DNA of 64,000 nucleotides from JABJOR01 sp965603075 (GTDB taxonomy: Bacteria > Pseudomonadota > Alphaproteobacteria > Rhodospirillales > Casp-alpha2). The DNA lies in assembly GCA_965603075.1 (NCBI GenBank), contig CBFDBO010000012.1:13867-77866 (forward strand), given 5' to 3'. Below are positions 8,323 to 17,099 of this stretch, in pieces (the stretch's first letter is position 1; each line of letters begins with the position of its first letter). Under the pieces are notes generated by a model. The model was not told where the DNA came from and did not search any database. It saw nothing but the letters and a program-made list of their open reading frames with translations. The translations under genes and the position numbers were made by a program.

Positions 8323-9967
8323 ATTTTCCCTTATTGTCATCCTTCTCGGTGTAACGGTCTGGCCTATTGCGAGGGTTACAATTGGCAAAACACTCCGTGA
8401 TGTCAGTATGTATTCTCTCAGTGGGGGAAATTGGCAGGCAAGTGAAGCATCGCGCTCCCCTAATTTAAAAATGATGGCGTTTATCCGTGACAAGTTGCCA
8501 CAAGACGGGTTGGTTCTTGTCTTTCGGCAGAATGATTTTGCATATTATGCGAAACGCCGGTTTGTTCGTCATATTTCTCCAAATGTTGCGCCATTATACC
8601 GTGCCAAGACAATGGATGTGGCCCTTAAATTTTTACAAGGGGAAAACATTCGTTATCTATTAATACCGGCATATTCTTTGCCGACGGTGTTTAATTCGCA
8701 GGTCATGAGTCTAGTCGCAGATTACTCAAAAACGGAGCTGATAGCTGATTATAACGGGTTTCGTTTATTTAGATTGCGTGACCGGCCGGGGGCTCTTCTG
8801 GCGAGGGAGATTCCTTTGAATTTGCGTAATTTCTTGCCCGACTGCAAAACAGCTTTTCCGGTATTTGAAAAATTATGTGAAACAGATAAATTCGTACGCT
8901 ATGGTGCGTCGCTTAAATCGACAAATGTCGCTGGTAATGAATTGTCATCATTGGTGTTAAAATCTTCATTTATCCGTACTGCAGCTTCACACCTTGGTTT
9001 GGGGCCCGTTAGCTACGCCCCTTCTTCTTTTGGTGACAATAACCGTTTGGTGCCTGGATCGCTTTATCTGTTTAAGGCCCGTGTGAGAGGAGCCTCTGTT
9101 TTAACTGCGTTTCTTGAATCTTATCTGCATGGCACGGATGGCTCTATTCTCAGAATCTCAACGCCTATTTTTTCGGCTGCCGTAAATTCAGGAAGTCATT
9201 ACCGTGAGTATGCTATGCAATTTCGTGTTCCGCAGGGAGGCGGTGAATATCGTATTTCTCTGGTTTCGGGGACCCGAAATTCTGTTTTGGAAATTACAGA
9301 AGTTGAATTATTCCAGCTTGTAGATGCTAAAGGAATTGCAAAATTGCAATTGGATAGAACTGCGCATGAAAGTGTGTCTCTTCTCAGGCAAGATGATTTT
9401 AATCTTCAAAAGGATAATATTTTAGTAAAAAAAGAAGATGGAAAACAAATAATTGCACAATTCATGGGTAATGCTGAAATTGGCACCGTTACCTTTGTTG
9501 ATAAAAATAGATACCTTGATAAACCATTCGATTTAAGTGCTTTCGACAACTATTTTACATTTGAAATAACGGAGTTTGTAAAAAATAAACTGGAACATAA
9601 AGGCGGGGGGTTATATCACCTTATTCGTAAAATTTATAAGAAGATACATTTGCTTGTTGGTGTGGTAGATAGTGGAAGTGATGATAAATACAAATACTTG
9701 GTGACTTTTGATTTTATGGGTAACGTCCATGTAAATGCTTCCCTCATTTTGATAAATGGAGAAAATGAGGTGGAGAGGGTAAGGCTTTCAAGGGTATCTC
9801 CGACATTAAATGAGTTCAAAACTTTTTATGTAACAGGGTATGGTTCTCCTGACGCCCGATTTGAAGCTCTCGAATTTCGTCTCAATGAAGAAGCTGCTCG
9901 TGGTGATTTTGCTTTGAAAAATATGAGTGTTGAAATCTTTAACCCGACAGCGCAGCAGGATTATTGA
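8297..9967 (+). CDS. membrane-anchored protein with beta-sandwich-like ectodomain, possible GT-C C-terminal half
   Basis: 556 residues from the ATG at 8297, behind GGGAAGAA. The frame is open from 8261. A single transmembrane segment (about 8-26) is followed by a region (about 55-165) that looks like the soluble tail of GT-C proteins, with a DVALKFLQGENIRYLLIP stretch. Two beta-rich segments follow (about 230-350 and 400-545) that resemble carbohydrate-binding jelly-roll domains; this is a judgement from alternating hydrophobic strands, not a named match. The start overlaps the preceding GT-C gene by 26 bp, consistent with coupling or with an ancestral single gene broken by a frameshift. The stop is 3 bp before the next start. 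I assign no catalytic function. Confidence 0.6.
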   Translation: MIFWRRIIRFSLIVILLGVTVWPIARVTIGKTLRDVSMYSLSGGNWQASEASRSPNLKMMAFIRDKLPQDGLVLVFRQNDFAYYAKRRFVRHISPNVAPLYRAKTMDVALKFLQGENIRYLLIPAYSLPTVFNSQVMSLVADYSKTELIADYNGFRLFRLRDRPGALLAREIPLNLRNFLPDCKTAFPVFEKLCETDKFVRYGASLKSTNVAGNELSSLVLKSSFIRTAASHLGLGPVSYAPSSFGDNNRLVPGSLYLFKARVRGASVLTAFLESYLHGTDGSILRISTPIFSAAVNSGSHYREYAMQFRVPQGGGEYRISLVSGTRNSVLEITEVELFQLVDAKGIAKLQLDRTAHESVSLLRQDDFNLQKDNILVKKEDGKQIIAQFMGNAEIGTVTFVDKNRYLDKPFDLSAFDNYFTFEITEFVKNKLEHKGGGLYHLIRKIYKKIHLLVGVVDSGSDDKYKYLVTFDFMGNVHVNASLILINGENEVERVRLSRVSPTLNEFKTFYVTGYGSPDARFEALEFRLNEEAARGDFALKNMSVEIFNPTAQQDY

Positions 9968-9970
9968 AAA

Positions 9971-10756
9971 TTGCGTGATTTTACGCTCCTGGTTTATCGG
10001 AATTGCATTCAGGTTCTTTTGCATCGTGGGTATACGTTTGAAACTCTTTCGAGCACTGTTTTATCGGTTGCGGCCGGCCCGCTTGCTGTTCTCCGGCATG
10101 ATGTTGACAGGCGTCCTGCTCGGGCACTTGCCATGGCGGAACTCGAACATCAGCTCGGCGTGAGCAGTACATATTTCTTTCGAACCAAACCGTGTTCATT
10201 TCATCCCGGTATTATGAAGCGTATATTAGATATGGGGCATGAAATTGGTTACCACTATGAAGATTTATCTGACGCGGGTGGTGATACAGATCGTGCGTGG
10301 GTGTCTTTTAAACAAAATCTCAAACAATTTGATCAGTTTGGTGGGGTGCAATCAATCGCCATGCATGGTCGGCCGCTGTCGAAATGGGATAACCGGGATA
10401 TTTGGGATGCGCATGATTATAAAGATGCCGGGGTTATGCTTGAGGCATATGCTGATGTAAATTGGAAAGATTTCCGCTACTTTACGGATGTCGGGCGTTG
10501 TTGGAACAGCAAAGCCAATTTGCGTGACCAACCTCCTGGCTATGAAACCCGCAGTGAAGAACTCGCTATTCACTCAACATATGCTCTAAAACAGTTTCTT
10601 GAAACGACACAGGAAAATATTATCCTGTCGACACACCCAGAACGGTGGACGGATAATATATTAGGGTGGTGGCAAGTGATTGGTACAGATAGTGCGATCA
10701 GTTTAATAAAGACAGGGCTTAAATATGCTCGTACTGGTCTCAGTGATGGAAGCTGA
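9971..10756 (+). CDS. polysaccharide deacetylase-fold protein
   Basis: 261 residues starting with TTG at 9971, three bases after the previous stop. The RHDVD motif (about 42-46) is the metal/catalytic Asp motif of the divergent deacetylase families found in capsule and O-antigen clusters. GHEIGYHYED (near 88-97) replaces the usual HSxxH motif, with His at the metal site, and AMHGRP and STHPERW follow further on. It probably removes an N-acetyl group from a nucleotide- or lipid-linked sugar, or it is a related cytoplasmic hydrolase. No signal peptide is seen. The 3' end overlaps the next gene (flippase), indicating a tight operon. Confidence 0.7.
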   Translation: MRDFTLLVYRNCIQVLLHRGYTFETLSSTVLSVAAGPLAVLRHDVDRRPARALAMAELEHQLGVSSTYFFRTKPCSFHPGIMKRILDMGHEIGYHYEDLSDAGGDTDRAWVSFKQNLKQFDQFGGVQSIAMHGRPLSKWDNRDIWDAHDYKDAGVMLEAYADVNWKDFRYFTDVGRCWNSKANLRDQPPGYETRSEELAIHSTYALKQFLETTQENIILSTHPERWTDNILGWWQVIGTDSAISLIKTGLKYARTGLSDGS

Positions 10757-12035
10757 GCGTCTTTTTAGTAAAACCGGGTTCTTGAAACCGCTTCTTACTC
10801 TAAGTAGCGGAAACGTATTATCACAAATAATTGTTCTTGCCGCTGCACCGATACTATCCCGCCTGTACGAGCCTGAAGCCTTTGGTATTGTTGTCTTTTT
10901 TATTGCAATCTACGCCGTATTGCAACCTTTTGCTTGTCTGCGTTATGAAGCGGCCATTGTTTTAGCGCCTGATGATCAAGATGCGTTGGCGTTGTTAAAG
11001 CTCTGTGTGGTTATTGCCTTTAGTGTCGCCATCATTCTGGGTGGATTAATATATTTTAGCCCCATTCGGATATTTATTGAGTCTATAGGGTATGGCTTTA
11101 TTTCAGAATATTTGATTGCTCTTCCTGTCGCCGTTTTGCTAATTGGGATTGTTGAGGCAATGCGTAATTATCATTTGCGGAAAAAACATTTTCGTCGAAT
11201 GACAATATCGCAAATAGCTCAATCTACAGGAGCTGTGGCCTTGCAATGTGCATTGGCAATCTTCTTTTCATTTGAAACATGGGGGTTGGTTGCTGGTGCT
11301 ATGGTTGGCATGATTGCTGCGTTGCTTGTTCTTGTCCCTGTCGGAGCTGAGGGCATAAATTTCTTTGGAGGCTCTTCCCAGCCGACTTTACGACATGTTG
11401 GCTGGGTGTATCGCCGCAATGCTTTGTATCTGCCGTGGGGTGGGTTGTTTGATGCAGCCGGGCTTCAGGCTTCAGGATTGATCGTCCCCATTTTGCTGGG
11501 GCCAGCAGCAGCAGGGATTTATGCAATTGCTGATCGTGTGATCAAGGCACCTGCCGTCTTGCTAATTGGGTCTGCAGCCAAGATCAATTACCAACGTATG
11601 AGTGACCCGGCGTTTCAGGTGCATTTACCAAAGCATATCTGGAACTGGGCTATGGCGGCAATTATAAGCTCAGTACCTTTTGTCGCTATTCTTATATTTT
11701 TTGGCGACACCTTGTTCGGATTTGTATTTGGGGCACCGTGGGCGCCATCCGGGAAGATTGCAGCGGCTTTGGTGCCGTATTTTATAGGTGTTGCTATCGT
11801 TAACCCTTTTTCGGGGTTGTTGATAATTGCAGAACGGCAGAAGTGGTTGCTGGGAATGCAAATGGTGCTTTTTATTTCAGCCTTTAGTGGCTTATTCGCT
11901 GGGTATGTAATTAGCGGAACGTTATTCGGGGCAACACTGGGGTACGCGTTAGCACAGTTTGGCGCATATATTGTTTATTTTTATTTTTTAATTCGTGCCG
12001 CTCATCAGCTTGCTCAGGCAGCAAAAAGACTCTAG
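10725..12035 (+). CDS. Wzx-like oligosaccharide flippase
   Basis: 436 residues with about 12 hydrophobic helices. The opening SGNVLSQIIVLAAAPILSRL followed by YEPEAFG is typical of the polysaccharide export flippases of O-antigen clusters. It is predicted to move lipid-linked repeat units to the periplasm. It overlaps the deacetylase gene by 32 bp; a later ATG at 10746 (MEAERLF) would shorten that to 11 bp and is an equally reasonable start. It is the second flippase in the window and is distant from the one at 263-1579, so the locus may serve two glycans or two lipid-linked substrates. Confidence 0.85.
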   Translation: MLVLVSVMEAERLFSKTGFLKPLLTLSSGNVLSQIIVLAAAPILSRLYEPEAFGIVVFFIAIYAVLQPFACLRYEAAIVLAPDDQDALALLKLCVVIAFSVAIILGGLIYFSPIRIFIESIGYGFISEYLIALPVAVLLIGIVEAMRNYHLRKKHFRRMTISQIAQSTGAVALQCALAIFFSFETWGLVAGAMVGMIAALLVLVPVGAEGINFFGGSSQPTLRHVGWVYRRNALYLPWGGLFDAAGLQASGLIVPILLGPAAAGIYAIADRVIKAPAVLLIGSAAKINYQRMSDPAFQVHLPKHIWNWAMAAIISSVPFVAILIFFGDTLFGFVFGAPWAPSGKIAAALVPYFIGVAIVNPFSGLLIIAERQKWLLGMQMVLFISAFSGLFAGYVISGTLFGATLGYALAQFGAYIVYFYFLIRAAHQLAQAAKRL

Positions 12036-12109
12036 AAGGTTATAGATGGCAATGCGTGAATATCGCAGCCTGACGTTCTAAACGCATCAGATAATTGGTG
12101 AATTTGAAA

Positions 12110-13057
12110 ATGTATGAAAATCACTCTATTGCAGTAGTTGTTCCAGCCTATAATGAGGAGACTCAAATCGGCAAAGTCATCGAAACGATGCCTGAGCTGG
12201 TTGATAAAATCATTATTGTTGACGATTTGAGTGGTGATAAAACATCGGAAACGGTGCAGTCCTATATTGGCAAAGAGGACCGAATTATCCTTATTCTACA
12301 TGAAGTGAACCAAGGTGTCGGTGGCGCTATTGCAACGGGATATAAATGGGCTCGTGATAACGACATGGATATCGCTGTTGTTATGGCAGGAGATGGACAG
12401 ATGGACCCGGATGATCTTCCTGCACTTCTTGATCCTGTGGTTCACGATGGCGTTGATTATACCAAAGGGAACCGCCTTGTTACGGGTGAGGCATTCAAGG
12501 TCATTCCGAAGGTTCGCTATTTTGGCAATTCGATGTTGTCTTTGTTAACCAAAATTGCCTCCGGGTATTGGCATGTTGCTGATTCACAAACTGGTTACAC
12601 AGCGATCAACAAAGAGGCTTTGCATAAAATTAACTGGGATGAAATGTTCAAACGATATGGGCAGCCAAATGATCTTTTGGTGAAGCTTAATGTCTTGAAC
12701 TTTCGCGTGCGAGATGTGCCGATTCGCCCAGTATATAATATTGGTGAAAAATCAGGGCTTAAACCATTAAGAGCCATATATTCAATCGGGTCATTGGTTT
12801 TCAGGCTCTGGCTGTGGCGACTTAAAGAAAAGTATATAATTAGAGACTTTCATCCGTTGATTTTTTTCTACTTTATGGGCGTTATGTTGTTGCTGTTTGG
12901 TTCCATACTTAGCGTGCGCATGGTGTATTATTGGATTGGGACGGGAGAAATTCCAGAATTAAACGCGCTTACCAGCATGTTCGCGTTCACGTTGGGGTTC
13001 CAATCTGTATTTTTTGCAATGTGGTTTGATATGGAAGCTAATAAGCATTTAAGATAA
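12110..13057 (+). CDS. GT2 glycosyltransferase, polyprenyl-phosphate sugar synthase-like
   Basis: 315 residues from the ATG at 12110; TTG and GTG codons lie just upstream (12095, 12098). The GT-A domain starts VVVPAYNEE, with IIIVDDLSGD (donor-binding Asp), NQGVGGAI and the metal-binding region AGDGQMDP, then DYTKGNRL. Two C-terminal transmembrane helices follow (about 245-310). This is the dolichyl/undecaprenyl-phosphate mannose or glucose synthase pattern (DPM1, GtrB), which makes a lipid-phosphate sugar on the cytoplasmic face. That product is the donor type used by GT-C enzymes, and one is encoded at 6904. A close relative sits at 62620-63603. Confidence 0.85.
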   Translation: MYENHSIAVVVPAYNEETQIGKVIETMPELVDKIIIVDDLSGDKTSETVQSYIGKEDRIILILHEVNQGVGGAIATGYKWARDNDMDIAVVMAGDGQMDPDDLPALLDPVVHDGVDYTKGNRLVTGEAFKVIPKVRYFGNSMLSLLTKIASGYWHVADSQTGYTAINKEALHKINWDEMFKRYGQPNDLLVKLNVLNFRVRDVPIRPVYNIGEKSGLKPLRAIYSIGSLVFRLWLWRLKEKYIIRDFHPLIFFYFMGVMLLLFGSILSVRMVYYWIGTGEIPELNALTSMFAFTLGFQSVFFAMWFDMEANKHLR

Positions 13058-13164
13058 CGAAGTTTTGATGCTTAGATTGGGCTGAAATCAATATTTATTC
13101 ATCAGCCTTGCTTCATATCTATAAAATATTGTGTTTTTACCTTAATTTGAACTTGTTTGATTCC

Positions 13165-14364
13165 ATGAGCATAAAAAATATCCTTATCCTTAATTGCTTT
13201 AGTCGAAATGCATTGGCTGCAATTAACGCCCTAGATGATCGGTTCCATATTATTGCGGGAGGACCGGCATCGCCGGTGATGCGTCGAATTTGGCGTCCCT
13301 TTGTGGCTCCTCGTGTCAAAGAAATGATTTGGTATGCAGACCCGGGGGAAAACCCAGACAAGTTTACATCTGATATTATTTCATCTGTGCGAGAAAACAA
13401 GATCGATGGTATTATTGCAACGGGAACAGCCACCTCAAATTGTTTGTCTATGAACAAGGCGATAATTGAACGTGAGACAAGTGCGATGGTGCTTATTGAG
13501 GACTTTGAAAAACTTGAGCGTGTAACCGATAAGTGGCTGTTCGCGGAGACTGCCCAAGCGCTCAATATACCAATTCCAAAAACTGCTCCATTCTCAAAAA
13601 TTACCACTCTTAAGCAGGCAATTGCAGAGCATCAGTTTGTTCCACCTTTTCTAATAAAACCAACGCTTTTATCAGGGTCCGTAGGGCTTCGTTTCTTTTA
13701 TACGGAGGAACAGCTTGATACGTTTTGCTCCGAATGTGAGCAAAATGGGTCCAGCGAGAACCTTGGAAGTTATGTGATTCAGGAGCTTATTCAAGGATCA
13801 TTACATGATGTAACTGGCTGTGCATATAAGGGAGAAGCGCTTGCGCTTTTATCTCAAGAGAGACTGCAAACTATGTGGGACTTTGGAGGGGGTGGAATTC
13901 TGAATCGCACCTCTTACGAAAAAGAGATTCTTGATCACTGTCGGAGCTTGCTGAAAGAAATTGAATGGAATGGCATTGTTGAATTTGATTTTCTAAAAGC
14001 GGATTCCGATGGGGCCTTTTATTTGATTGAATGTAATCCCAAAATTTGGGGGACCACCCAATTGACGATTGATGCAGGTTTAAATGTCATCCAAATGATG
14101 GTCGATAGTCAATTGATGGGTAAAACAGTAGAGCCTATTGAGACTTATAATGTTGGACTGGTCTATAAATGGTTGTATCCGGATTGTTTAGCCCATTGGT
14201 TCACAAAACCTCTGACAATATATCGGGTTTGCTCCAGAATTATCCAAAGCTTTCGAAAATATGATGGCAGCCAAACAAAAAACAACTTGAATTTTGGTGA
14301 TATTGGACATCTAACAGGTATTGTCATTAACAGCCTTCTTGGAAGCAGCAAATTAAATCGGTAA
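13165..14364 (+). CDS. ATP-grasp family ligase of unknown substrate
   Basis: 399 residues. The frame is open from 13108, but the ATG at 13165 (MSIKNILILN) starts the conserved pre-ATP-grasp Rossmann-like domain and is preferred. ATP-grasp features: TDKWLFAE at the B-domain entry, PPFLIKPT with the ATP-binding Lys, SYVIQELIQG with the adenine-contact acid pair, and FDF followed by IECNPKIWG containing Glu and Asn metal ligands. Such ligases join a carboxylate to an amine through an acyl phosphate. In glycan clusters they are proposed to attach amino acids or to form small peptides, but the substrate cannot be read from sequence. It lies directly upstream of the enolase-superfamily gene (15-bp gap), so the two steps are probably linked. 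Confidence 0.7.
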   Translation: MSIKNILILNCFSRNALAAINALDDRFHIIAGGPASPVMRRIWRPFVAPRVKEMIWYADPGENPDKFTSDIISSVRENKIDGIIATGTATSNCLSMNKAIIERETSAMVLIEDFEKLERVTDKWLFAETAQALNIPIPKTAPFSKITTLKQAIAEHQFVPPFLIKPTLLSGSVGLRFFYTEEQLDTFCSECEQNGSSENLGSYVIQELIQGSLHDVTGCAYKGEALALLSQERLQTMWDFGGGGILNRTSYEKEILDHCRSLLKEIEWNGIVEFDFLKADSDGAFYLIECNPKIWGTTQLTIDAGLNVIQMMVDSQLMGKTVEPIETYNVGLVYKWLYPDCLAHWFTKPLTIYRVCSRIIQSFRKYDGSQTKNNLNFGDIGHLTGIVINSLLGSSKLNR

Positions 14365-14379
14365 AGATCGTTTACTATC

Positions 14380-15447
14380 ATGGCCCATTACCATCTAACT
14401 GTTTATAAAACCCGCCAACCATTATTGGTTCCTTATGATCTTGTCTTCGGGACTTTGGAGGCGTTTGATACTTTCTATGTGGCTCTCACTGATGGTCAGG
14501 ATACCGGATTTGGAGAGATAACGCCGCTTCCTGGTTACAGTGAAGAAACAGTTGATAGTGTTATTGCTAATATGATTCGTACTTGCGGTTCACTTGAAAG
14601 CACCCTTGATATAAATGCCGAAATCTATGCGCTTTATGAAGTTGCACCATTCGCAGCAAGCGGTTTAACTTGTGCTGTTGAAACACTCGCAGAAGGCATA
14701 GAATCAGCTTTCCAAGCTAGCGTTGTAAAGCCTGTTCCGCTAACACTTTTGTGCCAGAAACATTCAGTAAGTGAAGCAATTGAGGAAGTGCATCAGCATA
14801 TGCGCATCGGGGCACAAAGTGTTAAAATTAAGATCGGTATCGATCCTCTTGAAGATGAAATAGCACGTATTAGAGCCATTGCGGGGGTAGTGAAGGTTGG
14901 CACGGAAATTCGCCTAGATGCCAATCAATCGCTTAATTTTGATCAGGCTTTGACACTATGCCTTGAAGTGGAGAACGCTGGTGTGAGTTGGTTGGAGCAA
15001 CCATTCAAACATGATGATTGGGATTTATCTAAAGAGTTATCGTTAAAAACATCACTTCCGATATTTCTTGATGAATCGATTTGGACTGTAGAGCACATAA
15101 AGCACGCCCAGGGTATTGGAATGAGCGGAGTCAAATTGAAACTGAGTAAAGCAAGGGGGCAAGAGCATTTTCGTCAACTTGTTAAAACAGCTCGGTCTTG
15201 CGGTCTCGAACTTATGATGGGCAATGGTGTTCAAACGGGACTGGGTAATCATTTGGAATTTCGCTTACATTCACAATTGACCATTGAAAAGGCTGCTGAA
15301 TGTAATGGTTACGCAAAAGTAGAAATGCCGTTCTTTAACCATGACGTATCTAGTATTGATGGATCGGTAATAGATCGCGGATTAACCCCTAATATTGCAG
15401 CTCTCGATAATTGCGAAGTAGTGGCTACTGCAAAGTGGGAAGAGTAG
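14380..15447 (+). CDS. enolase-superfamily enzyme, muconate-lactonizing/epimerase subgroup
   Basis: 355 residues. The N-terminal capping domain (about 1-115, with GFGEITPLPGYS) is followed by a beta/alpha barrel. Catalytic features of the MLE subgroup are visible: KIK at 149-151, metal ligands Asp180 (RLDAN), Glu206 (LEQPF) and Asp231 (FLDES), and KLKLSK near 252-257 supplying the opposing Lys. Two barrel lysines fit a racemase/epimerase such as dipeptide epimerase or N-acylamino acid racemase, or o-succinylbenzoate synthase. No menaquinone genes are near, so an amino-acid or dipeptide epimerase is the better guess. It sits between the ATP-grasp and flavoprotein genes in one operon. Confidence 0.75.
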   Translation: MAHYHLTVYKTRQPLLVPYDLVFGTLEAFDTFYVALTDGQDTGFGEITPLPGYSEETVDSVIANMIRTCGSLESTLDINAEIYALYEVAPFAASGLTCAVETLAEGIESAFQASVVKPVPLTLLCQKHSVSEAIEEVHQHMRIGAQSVKIKIGIDPLEDEIARIRAIAGVVKVGTEIRLDANQSLNFDQALTLCLEVENAGVSWLEQPFKHDDWDLSKELSLKTSLPIFLDESIWTVEHIKHAQGIGMSGVKLKLSKARGQEHFRQLVKTARSCGLELMMGNGVQTGLGNHLEFRLHSQLTIEKAAECNGYAKVEMPFFNHDVSSIDGSVIDRGLTPNIAALDNCEVVATAKWEE

Positions 15448-15507
15448 AGTGTCGGTGATAGTGTATTGTTGGGTGTGGATCCACAGTGAGTTTTTGGGAG
15501 GTAAATA

Positions 15508-17028
15508 ATGCCAGCATATATTATTGGAATTTCTGCGAGTTTGCGTAACGCCCGTTCTAAAAAGGGTTCTGGGGCCCTTCTGGAAGAGATGCGAGGGCTG
15601 AAAACTCGTGAACAACTTGATGAATATATGCAAATTCAAGCTAGCATTCATCTAGATCAGTTTAAAGAAGCGGGCCGCAAGGACGGTGCGCCATTCGATG
15701 AGCTGTATAAGAACCTTCGTAAAATGGGAGGTCTGCGCGGCCTTTCCAATAGTGAAGTTAGTCTGGTTGCAGGTCTTTGGGGCGCGATGCAGGAAGGCGC
15801 CGAAATTGGGCATATTTCATTGCTGGACCATTTCCCTGCGAATGGTGATGAGCTTGATCTTGATAAACTCAAATCTGATATTCGAAAAGCAGACGGTATT
15901 ATTTTATCAACTCCGGTCTATTTTGGAGACCGCAGCTCACTGAGCCAACGATTTATTGAAATGATTCGCGCGGATGAAGAATTGAGCGCTGATATCAAAG
16001 GGCGCTTGTATGCGGGTATCTCAGTTGGTGCAAAACGCAATGGTGGTCAGGAAACAAGTCTTATTTATCAAATGCAAGACATGTTGAACATTGGCTTTCT
16101 TGCTGTAGGGAATGATTCTGATACGACATCACAATATGGCGGTACAGGACATGCAGGTGATATTGGCACAATGCCCGAAGATGTCTATGGAGTGAATACC
16201 TGCATCGGCACCGGCCGACGCATTGCTAAAGTTTCCACAATACTTCGACATGGCAATGATAGTGAGTTGACTGACTTGCCGGAATTGGGAATGTGGTTGC
16301 TTCAGGACAAGGATAAAACGTTTTCTAATCTCATGGGACCGTTGATGGAAAATATTCAGTCGCAATGTGTTGTCAACGCTCCAAATATTCTTGGAAAGTC
16401 AATTCGCCCCTGTATAGCGTGCGACATTTGCCCAACCCATGTGGAAAAGGACAATATTTACCGGTGTATTATTGCGCGTCGTGATGATGGTATGAAAGAG
16501 CTTCATGATGAGTTCCTAGAGCCCGACATTTTAATGCCGGGGGTATACTCACCAATAAATCGGAATGGCTTAAGGTCGGTTTATCAGCAGTTTATGGAGC
16601 GGACTCGATATTTGCGTCGTGGTGATTATGTCTTTACAGATCATTTGGTCGCTCCGCTCATCGTTGAGGAGTTGGGAGCTAATGAGCATATGGATATCAG
16701 GATGATGACGTCGTTTATTCGACATCATACAGTCATGCATAAGCCGATTGTAGCATGGGCCAAAGACGGTGAAATTCTCAATGCCGAAGACGTTATTAGA
16801 GACCTTGAATCTGCTCTTGAGTGGGGCCGTAAGCTCTTAATCGGACGTTTGGTAGAGGTTAAACGCGGCGCACGCGCAACAGCCTATAATCCTGTTGGCT
16901 ATGTCCTCTCACAGGCCAAGGATAATGAACAATCTACAATTGACGCGCGGAAAATAGCGATCGAAGAACGCCAGAAAAGATACCTCCGTCAGGCGGATGG
17001 TCGACTGAAACCGGTAGCTATCTCATAA
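15508..17028 (+). CDS. twin flavodoxin-fold NAD(P)H-dependent FMN reductase-like protein
   Basis: 506 residues with two flavodoxin-like segments. The first (about 1-260) starts IIGISASLRNARSKKGS, a phosphate-binding loop of FMN reductases, followed by STPVYFGDRSSLSQRF, the flavin-contact loop. The second (about 300-450) has CIACDICPTH and a further PV/YSP-type loop (MPGVYSPINRNGLRS). It contains four cysteines near 305-324 (C-x2-C-x2-C, then a later C), a possible metal or redox site. It probably reduces a flavin or quinone-like acceptor, or forms a redox partner for a biosynthetic enzyme. A strong ribosome site, GGAGG, lies 7 nt before the ATG. It ends the plus-strand operon. The product is unknown. 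Confidence 0.65.
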   Translation: MPAYIIGISASLRNARSKKGSGALLEEMRGLKTREQLDEYMQIQASIHLDQFKEAGRKDGAPFDELYKNLRKMGGLRGLSNSEVSLVAGLWGAMQEGAEIGHISLLDHFPANGDELDLDKLKSDIRKADGIILSTPVYFGDRSSLSQRFIEMIRADEELSADIKGRLYAGISVGAKRNGGQETSLIYQMQDMLNIGFLAVGNDSDTTSQYGGTGHAGDIGTMPEDVYGVNTCIGTGRRIAKVSTILRHGNDSELTDLPELGMWLLQDKDKTFSNLMGPLMENIQSQCVVNAPNILGKSIRPCIACDICPTHVEKDNIYRCIIARRDDGMKELHDEFLEPDILMPGVYSPINRNGLRSVYQQFMERTRYLRRGDYVFTDHLVAPLIVEELGANEHMDIRMMTSFIRHHTVMHKPIVAWAKDGEILNAEDVIRDLESALEWGRKLLIGRLVEVKRGARATAYNPVGYVLSQAKDNEQSTIDARKIAIEERQKRYLRQADGRLKPVAIS

Positions 17029-17099
17029 GCATAAACGCATGTGATTTTAGAAATTGTTTAATGACTACAGGTTATCAACCGGAGTGAATTGATACTGCT

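Noticed and set aside
8047..8493. 148-codon minus-strand frame
   Set aside because: Overlaps both GT-C-region genes on the opposite strand and has no motif or start signal; a shadow.
13137..13607. 156-codon minus-strand frame
   Set aside because: Lies entirely opposite the ATP-grasp gene, whose motifs show the plus strand is coding; a shadow frame.
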